Of a DNA stretch of 64,000 nt, positions 59,064 through 64,000 are shown one piece after another. The stretch is from a virus, in IMG/VR virus record IMGVR_UViG_3300036944_001223, positions 1-64,000 of that record; one strand, given 5' to 3'. The position numbers and the translations under genes are program-made. How positions within the stretch are numbered: position 1 is the stretch's first letter; each line of letters starts with the position of its first letter. The notes under the pieces were generated by a model, which was not told the DNA's origin, made no database searches, and saw nothing but the letters and a program-made list of their open reading frames with translations.

Positions 59064-60716
59064 TTATGCGGCATCCATATGGGGTAAGCATAGTCTGGTT
59101 TCTTTGCCAATATTTGCTTCAACAATAGCCTGAGCCATCGTCGGCGGCACTGAATTGCCAACTCTTGCAACTTGGCTCTTCTTCGACAGTTTCTTTCCAT
59201 TGCTATCGTGAGAAATTATGTAATCACTTCTAAAATCATGAGCTGCAAATAGTTCATGTGGTTCTAACATTCTCATGCCAATGTCAATTATTTGATATTG
59301 GATCCCTTTAATAGTGACAATGGCAAATCTGTCTCGAGTAGTTACCGTATGAAGAGGCCTATCGCAACCGTGAGCAACTCCGGCCCCGTAATACTCAATT
59401 AAGAAAGCTCTAACCTCACCAAGATGAAAGCCACCAGCTGAAATAGTATGCAGTGGTTCGTCTGTTCCGTGACCTATGTTGGTGCCGCGCATTTTTATCA
59501 TACTGCTAGTTACTAAGGAGCTATTGAGATCGGGTTCAATTAATTCGTCAGACTCGTAAAGCTGCACATACTCATCATAGCTACCACCAAAATCTTTAGT
59601 TTTTGAATACCATTCAGTGAAGGTAGGGATGGTACTGCTAACTTTTTCGATCACAGGCTGTACCAGTGCGAAGTGCCCCCCTTTAACCTGAGCGCACAAT
59701 GTTCTAAGCGGCTCGTTAATATCCATATTGCGCTGACTTGAACCATTCGCATGTTCAGTAATAAATGGAATTGATGCTTGGCTAGGCACGACAAACGGAT
59801 CCGCTGAATCTATAACAAATTTCTTTATACCTTTAGCTATGCGTTCCATTGTCTTTTTTGCTAATGGTTTTTTCCTGCCAAAAATTGACTTAACAGGGAT
59901 TGACCAGTCAATAATGTTTGCTGCAGGCACCCAAGGTTTTAATTTGCTTCCTATAAAACCAGGTAATTTAGGGTTGCCATGTGTTGGCGCTGGCCATTTA
60001 ATTTGTTCGCCATCATTTCTAGCAACAAGAAAAAAGCGCTTCCTAATAGTTGGCACGCCATAATCACAAGCCGACATAACTTTGTGCTCAAGACAGTAAC
60101 CAAGGCCCTTAAACAACTTTAGTTTTGCATTAATATTATGCTCTATCTCAAGAGACAAACACATCTCACGCCAAGATGGATGTTTAGGGGTAATCCCAGT
60201 AGTTAAGGCGCCTGTAAAGGCCTCAAAAGTTTCACCTTTGCGCTTAGGATTAGGTTTCATATTCCCATTGGAATCCTTAATTAATGGCCCCCATGTTTTG
60301 AACTCTTCCACATTCTCAAGATAAAGCATTCTGACTGGTACCGTCATAGCCCAACGAACAGCAACCCAAGCAAGTCCTCTGATATTTTTATCGACAGGTT
60401 TACCGCCTTTAGCCTTACTAAAATGCTTGCAGTCAGGGCTAAACCAAGCGACGCCTACCATTCGCCCTCTGCACGCTTTTACGGGGTCAACGTCCCACAC
60501 TGATTCACAATAATGCTCAGTTTCTGGATGATTAAGCTTGTGCATATCGATAGCATCAACATCGTGATTTATAGCAATATCAACGTGCGTCCCAAGGCCT
60601 AGAGTCATCCCCTCAGAAGCTCCGCCGCCGCCAGCAAAATTATCAACAACAATTTCACCAGGCATTAAATAGTTCATTAAGCTTAGCTCCTTGATGTAGC
60701 CAAATTGGTTCATCAT
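59064..60716 (-). CDS. DNA cytosine-5 methyltransferase
   Basis: 550 residues. Motif I VDNFAGGGGASEGM (about 25-38), the catalytic loop WFSPDCKHFSKAKGG with nucleophile Cys about residue 97 (SPDC instead of the usual PPC), ENVEE (motif VI), GYCLEHKVMSACDYGVPT and RKRF (VIII) and RVGNSVPP (X) are all present, so the enzyme should be active. The target recognition domain is long. Likely protects the phage from restriction or epigenetically marks its own DNA. No cognate nuclease is adjacent. Confidence 0.9.
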   Translation of the reverse strand: MMNQFGYIKELSLMNYLMPGEIVVDNFAGGGGASEGMTLGLGTHVDIAINHDVDAIDMHKLNHPETEHYCESVWDVDPVKACRGRMVGVAWFSPDCKHFSKAKGGKPVDKNIRGLAWVAVRWAMTVPVRMLYLENVEEFKTWGPLIKDSNGNMKPNPKRKGETFEAFTGALTTGITPKHPSWREMCLSLEIEHNINAKLKLFKGLGYCLEHKVMSACDYGVPTIRKRFFLVARNDGEQIKWPAPTHGNPKLPGFIGSKLKPWVPAANIIDWSIPVKSIFGRKKPLAKKTMERIAKGIKKFVIDSADPFVVPSQASIPFITEHANGSSQRNMDINEPLRTLCAQVKGGHFALVQPVIEKVSSTIPTFTEWYSKTKDFGGSYDEYVQLYESDELIEPDLNSSLVTSSMIKMRGTNIGHGTDEPLHTISAGGFHLGEVRAFLIEYYGAGVAHGCDRPLHTVTTRDRFAIVTIKGIQYQIIDIGMRMLEPHELFAAHDFRSDYIISHDSNGKKLSKKSQVARVGNSVPPTMAQAIVEANIGKETRLCLPHMDAA

Positions 60717-61036
60717 TCAAAATCCTCCAGACTTAACCCAAGCTCTTTGGCAAGTTTGATATCTTCGACGCGGCGGCGTTTAGCCAAGCGAGATTTATCT
60801 TCAGCCGATACCCTCACAGACTGAATTACGGGCTCCTTTTCCTGCTGAAATCGCACTGTTTGGGTTTTAGGTGCAACTGTTGAAGTCTGCGAAGTAGATG
60901 AGTTAACGACTTTCATCACTTTTGGCTTTCTTGCTTTAGGTGCGTATTTATCGCGTTTATGCGCCTTGATACTTTCCTTATTAGCTTGATAGTAAGCCCT
61001 CGCAGCGATTTGCTTTGGTGTGAGTTGTTGGCTCAT
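60713..61036 (-). CDS. Unknown basic early protein
   Basis: 107 residues from ATG 61036 (MSQQLTPKQIAARAYYQANK), overlapping the upstream stop. Strongly basic N-terminal helix (KESIKAHKRDKYAPKARKPK), Ser/Thr-rich middle, basic C-terminus ending LAKELGLSLEDFE. The AYYQANKESIKAHKRDKY start resembles short helices near HNH or homing enzymes, but no nuclease motif is present. Function unknown. Confidence 0.6.
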   Translation of the reverse strand: MSQQLTPKQIAARAYYQANKESIKAHKRDKYAPKARKPKVMKVVNSSTSQTSTVAPKTQTVRFQQEKEPVIQSVRVSAEDKSRLAKRRRVEDIKLAKELGLSLEDFE

Positions 61037-61737
61037 GCTGCACCGCCTGTGGTACTTATCACCTTGAACTCGATAACCCACACCCACGGGTTGGCATCCC
61101 AATTTTCATAGATTGAGTTCCATAAATTTGCAAATGCCCACTTAGCTGACGATAAACACTCTTCATATTTATTAGATTTACGCCATAACCATCCTGGTTG
61201 CTGATTGCCAAATTTATTTAGTCCGTAATCGGTAAATTTTACCCCTTCTTTAATGGCATCTTGCTCGCTAATATCATTTAGCCTTTCTACCCGAACGGCA
61301 GTGACTTCAAGCAGAATACGAGCGCAAGAACGAGGCATATGGATAGATGGTTTCCATTTGCTTTCGCCACTATCACCCGTTGCTTTGAATAAGACGGTCC
61401 CGTTATTTGGGCATCCGCATGGATACTCACTGCAACCGCATTCATCAGATGAATTGAATTGTCGCCAAGTCTCACGCACCCAGAGCTGATCGCCAATCGT
61501 GCCGAATGGTGAAACAAACGCGCAATCTTCATCGCTAACACCAAAAAGCTCATAATTTGCGGGTTGATAGAACCCATGCTTATCAATAATTGTCGGTGTA
61601 TACCATTCTGCATTTTTAGAAAATGGATCCCAATCATTATGCGGCTGAGCTTTAAACATTCTGCGCGTCTGTGTTTTGCCTCCATCAAGAATGGCACGCA
61701 CCATTTCGGTGTTGAAGATAATAGGGCGCTGTTTCAT
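61033..61737 (-). CDS. ASCH/PUA-like phage protein
   Basis: 234 residues: PIIFNTEMVRAILDGGKTQT, LWVRETWRQF, WKPSIHMPRSCARILLEVTA and VRVERLNDISEQDAIKEGVK. This order is characteristic of the ASCH-like proteins common in temperate phages, thought to bind RNA or modified nucleosides. A cysteine cluster (CGCSEYPCGCP) interrupts the domain. Function unproven. Confidence 0.75.
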   Translation of the reverse strand: MKQRPIIFNTEMVRAILDGGKTQTRRMFKAQPHNDWDPFSKNAEWYTPTIIDKHGFYQPANYELFGVSDEDCAFVSPFGTIGDQLWVRETWRQFNSSDECGCSEYPCGCPNNGTVLFKATGDSGESKWKPSIHMPRSCARILLEVTAVRVERLNDISEQDAIKEGVKFTDYGLNKFGNQQPGWLWRKSNKYEECLSSAKWAFANLWNSIYENWDANPWVWVIEFKVISTTGGAA

Positions 61738-62141
61738 GCTGCACCGCCTTTAACCGCAGCTAAGGCTGAGTGAGCGTCATTAAGCGCAGCGGCGTTAAAC
61801 TTAGATGGATTAGTAAACAAGATTAAAGCCTCAAGTGCATCAGCTAATAGATTTCTATCAGCATTGTACTTAACGACGAGCTTAGACATGCCCTCTATAG
61901 CGTTTTTGGGCATGGTGCCAAGCAACTCATCAGGAATGCCATTAAATGCGTTTACGCAAGCTACGATGCGTTTAGCATCATCAGAGTTTTCGCAAACTGC
62001 AACTGGCTTATCAGTTAGCGCAGAAAGTACAAGCTTCTCTGCGGCTGCATTTGCCTTGCTAATGTCCTCGTAACTCATTTTTTCTGTCGCATCCATCACT
62101 GCAACTTTGCCTTGATACCAAAGCTCTTTTTGTTGTGTCAC
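61734..62141 (-). CDS. Phage early protein with Ead-like segment
   Basis: 135 residues: DDAKRIVACVNAFNGIPDEL, NAIEGMSKLVVKYNADRNLL, LADALEALILF. The NAKRIVACVNAxxGI pattern is shared with many temperate phage early genes. Function unknown. Overlaps both neighbours by 4 bases. Confidence 0.65.
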   Translation of the reverse strand: MTQQKELWYQGKVAVMDATEKMSYEDISKANAAAEKLVLSALTDKPVAVCENSDDAKRIVACVNAFNGIPDELLGTMPKNAIEGMSKLVVKYNADRNLLADALEALILFTNPSKFNAAALNDAHSALAAVKGGAA

Positions 62142-62428
62142 TGTGCACCTCCAGCGCGTTCTATCGTTGAATAACCCAAAAGCCGACCTTTTAAAAGTCG
62201 GCGTGGCGGTTGAATGATCATGTTATCTGCTGGTCCAAGATAACCATTAATGACCAAAGCGCATTTGCCATGGCCAGTAATTGAATATTTAATACCGGTC
62301 AGAACAATGTACCCCATGCGGTGAAGGTGACTAATAACAGCTTCGCTATCAAATGAATGCTGAAACTCACCAATACCGATGGAGATCAATACATCTAGTT
62401 GCGCTCGGGATAAATTGCTCATAACCAT
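62138..62428 (-). CDS. Small winged-helix-like early protein
   Basis: 96 residues; ATG 62428 or 62422, GGGCGAGA upstream. LSRAQLDVLISIGIGEFQHS, VISHLHRMGYIVLTGIKYSI and TGHGKCAL give a winged-helix profile. It is the first gene of the operon under the operator-bearing promoter at 62456-62483, so it could be an autoregulator; unproven. Confidence 0.55.
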   Translation of the reverse strand: MVMSNLSRAQLDVLISIGIGEFQHSFDSEAVISHLHRMGYIVLTGIKYSITGHGKCALVINGYLGPADNMIIQPPRRLLKGRLLGYSTIERAGGAQ

Positions 62429-62455
62429 TCTCGCCCTTAATCAAATATAGTGCTT

Positions 62456-62483
62456 ACTATATCAACAAATCAAATTTGAGCAA
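62456..62483 (-). promoter_or_regulatory. Promoter with palindromic operator over the -35
   Basis: On the minus strand TTGCTC (62483-62478), a 16-base spacer and TATAGT (62461-62456). AATCAAATTTGAGC (plus strand 62468-62481) matches 12 of 14 of the consensus palindrome and overlaps the -35. Drives the operon from 62428 downward. Confidence 0.65.
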
Positions 62484-62486
62484 ATA

Positions 62487-63089
62487 TTATTTTTTAATGG
62501 CTTTGAGTATTACGACGGATACGCCCGTGCCATCAAACTCATTATCAAAAGGACCGGACCAGCTGCACTCAAACCCATCAAGTTCGTATTTGTTGCGGGC
62601 GCCAGCAGGCAGGATGGCAACCATAACGCCTCCATTACGTAAAGCCGCTGCAGCCTTATCTGTGTGGGCTTGCCATCTGCCTTGACTAAATGGTGGGTTC
62701 ATAACGACGCGATCAAACCGTTCTAAAATATCAGTCTTTAAAAAGTCGGATTTCTCAGTATAAAAACCTTTTTCTCTTAAAATATTGCAATGCAGCTCAC
62801 TAATCTCGATGCATGTCGTCCGCTCTTTTGGCATAAAGCCAGCTAGCCCGCCTTGCCCTGCACTGGGCTCAAGGCATAAATGGTCTGGACCAATCTCAGC
62901 CAGCTCAATAGCGGCTTTAGCAACTAGCTCTGGTGTAGGATAATATTGGTGAGACTTGTGGTCTGGAATACAACCAGAACAGATGATCTCCCCAATAATT
63001 GAGCTACTGTCATAATCGAATTGAAATACATTCCCATGCCTCACTGCAACTGCCCCGATCGCATAAAGTACATTTTTAGCCTCGGCCAT
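62487..63089 (-). CDS. Adenine-type methyltransferase half of a split DUF4942 protein
   Basis: 200 residues. LEPSAGQGGLAGFMP (motif I), CIEISELHC, DRVVMNPPF (NPPF catalytic motif), GGVMVAILPAG. It reads like the C-terminal methyltransferase part of DUF4942 fusion proteins (including DHKSHQYYPTPELVAKAAIE and DNEFDGTGVSVVIL), while the upstream gene carries the DUF4942 part. Role: DNA adenine methylation, probably against restriction. 44 bases separate the two genes. Confidence 0.8.
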   Translation of the reverse strand: MAEAKNVLYAIGAVAVRHGNVFQFDYDSSSIIGEIICSGCIPDHKSHQYYPTPELVAKAAIELAEIGPDHLCLEPSAGQGGLAGFMPKERTTCIEISELHCNILREKGFYTEKSDFLKTDILERFDRVVMNPPFSQGRWQAHTDKAAAALRNGGVMVAILPAGARNKYELDGFECSWSGPFDNEFDGTGVSVVILKAIKK

Positions 63090-63133
63090 TACATGCTTAT
63101 CAACTTGGTACCCGCTGAACTGAATAGCGTTAA

Positions 63134-64000
63134 CTACGCGCTTATATTTGCGTGAAAGCTTTCACCTATCGGCTCGTAAGCTGGTTTTAAATCAGAGAGC
63201 AAGCGGATAACAGCAAAAGGCAAAGGCTTTTGTATCAGTTCAAACTCTTTAGCCTTTTTAGTCGGCTTAGTCCTGAATGCCGGAGGAATGGCCAAAGGAT
63301 GAAGATGAGCAAGGATCGCGTTAAGGCGCCAAGCCATTTCTGGATGGATCTCCAGGTGAGCCGTGCCTTTCTTGTAAACACGGATCCTCAACGCCCCACC
63401 GTCGATAGTCATCCACTCGCCAGAACGGCGCATAGCCTCGTCGGCAACGCGGCAACTAACATCCGAGCCTTGGGGCTCATCACGCCCCATAAATTTAGCA
63501 ATTACTTTGCGTAAATCGGTTAAGTGTCCGCACTGAGAAGTGTTAGTAAAACCGTTAGTATACACATACATGATCATGCGCTTACTGAACCCCTGAGGGC
63601 AGTTTGTTACATGCTCACTAGATAAGGCTCTAAATAGCCCATCCACACGCTCAGCGAGGAATAAAGGGCGCAGATTAAGCAGATCAACAATTGTCGGGAT
63701 AACTGCCTCAGCGGTAAAATCAGGCGTTGTACCATTGCTAATCTGCTCATCCCATGCGTCACGGCGCTTTTGAGGCATCATTTCATATACATCGGTCAGC
63801 CTTAATGCCTTTTGCCAATATGATGAATTTAGCGATGTTATAGCGCCAGCTGGATTAAATAACTTGCTTACAGTTGAAAAATGATTGCGCCCATCTTTGT
63901 CACAATTTCCATGAGCAAAATAGTGCATTGCATGATGAAATTCAGAGCCAGTTGCCATTTCAGCGACTTTATTAATGTCAGCTAAAATAGACTTGTAACT
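63134..64000 (-). CDS. DUF4942 N-terminal part, 5' end beyond window edge
   Basis: In-frame codons are open from the ATG at 63958 to the right edge, so the true start may lie outside; 63958 is the first ATG inside. About 289 codons are visible: YWQKALRLTDVYEMMPQKRRDA, FLAERVDGLFRALSSEHVTN, MDVK-free RRSGEWMTIDGGALRIRVYK and GTAHLEIHPEMAWRLNAILA, the DUF4942 pattern. In other phages this domain is fused to the methyltransferase encoded by the next gene; here the protein ends at FHANISA and the enzyme is separate. Confidence 0.75.
   Translation of the reverse strand, partial: SYKSILADINKVAEMATGSEFHHAMHYFAHGNCDKDGRNHFSTVSKLFNPAGAITSLNSSYWQKALRLTDVYEMMPQKRRDAWDEQISNGTTPDFTAEAVIPTIVDLLNLRPLFLAERVDGLFRALSSEHVTNCPQGFSKRMIMYVYTNGFTNTSQCGHLTDLRKVIAKFMGRDEPQGSDVSCRVADEAMRRSGEWMTIDGGALRIRVYKKGTAHLEIHPEMAWRLNAILAHLHPLAIPPAFRTKPTKKAKEFELIQKPLPFAVIRLLSDLKPAYEPIGESFHANISA

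Noticed and set aside
1-64000. CRISPR array
   Set aside because: No regularly spaced direct repeats were seen; the GTCGTGATGC copies are kilobases apart.

Overview
The window is one contiguous part of the genome of a contractile-tailed (myovirus-type) temperate bacteriophage or prophage. It carries a tyrosine integrase, a tail sheath and tube, a full baseplate module, a portal/protease/capsid module, a terminase and a lysis cassette. Both ends are cut inside genes: a helicase at the left and a DUF4942 protein at the right. The moderately AT-rich sequence, the Gram-negative lysis cassette with spanins, and the HU, RdgC and MmcB-type proteins all suggest a gammaproteobacterial host, perhaps of the Shewanella/Vibrio/Aeromonas kind. 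The host assignment is inference only.

Layout. 1-1772 (minus): helicase and a small HTH protein. 1950-8530 (plus): an early recombination operon (RecE-like exonuclease, a small protein, a SbcC/Rad50-like ATPase, a putative annealing protein, HU, an MmcB-like protein), then integrase and a TraR-like zinc finger. 8531-44585 (minus): the late region. Reading from 44585 down, it holds portal, accessory head genes, MuF, a 1295-residue SNF2 'polyvalent' helicase, protease, scaffold, major capsid, connectors, sheath, tube, tail chaperones, tape measure, baseplate, tail fibre and lysis genes. One structural-looking gene (30122-30949) is inverted within it. 44703-48316 (plus): a winged-helix-like protein, RdgC and small unknowns. 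48358-50964 (minus): an unusual large terminase. 51046-64000 (minus): a second early or accessory block of small phage proteins, three methyltransferases and an ASCH-like protein.

The strongest signals not explained by genes are regulatory. (1) A directional motif, GTCGTGATGC or a close variant, occurs nine times. Eight copies sit at the head of late minus-strand operons and one follows the integrase on the plus strand. It looks like a phage-specific late regulatory element. (2) A palindrome close to GCTCAAATTTGAGC lies in the spacer, -35 or start-point region of six sigma70-like promoters that drive the early blocks. It looks like the operator of a phage repressor.

Other points worth a second look: a roughly 190-nt, G+C-rich, strongly structured noncoding element inside the portal operon (41817-42004); a terminase with two ATPase modules; a 26-residue segment shared by the capsid protein and the prohead protease; a recurring x-K-[S/A] motif in head proteins; a tail chaperone overlap needing a -2 (Mu-like) or +1 frameshift; and a DUF4942/methyltransferase split into two genes. 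All family names rest on motif recognition by eye; no database search was run.
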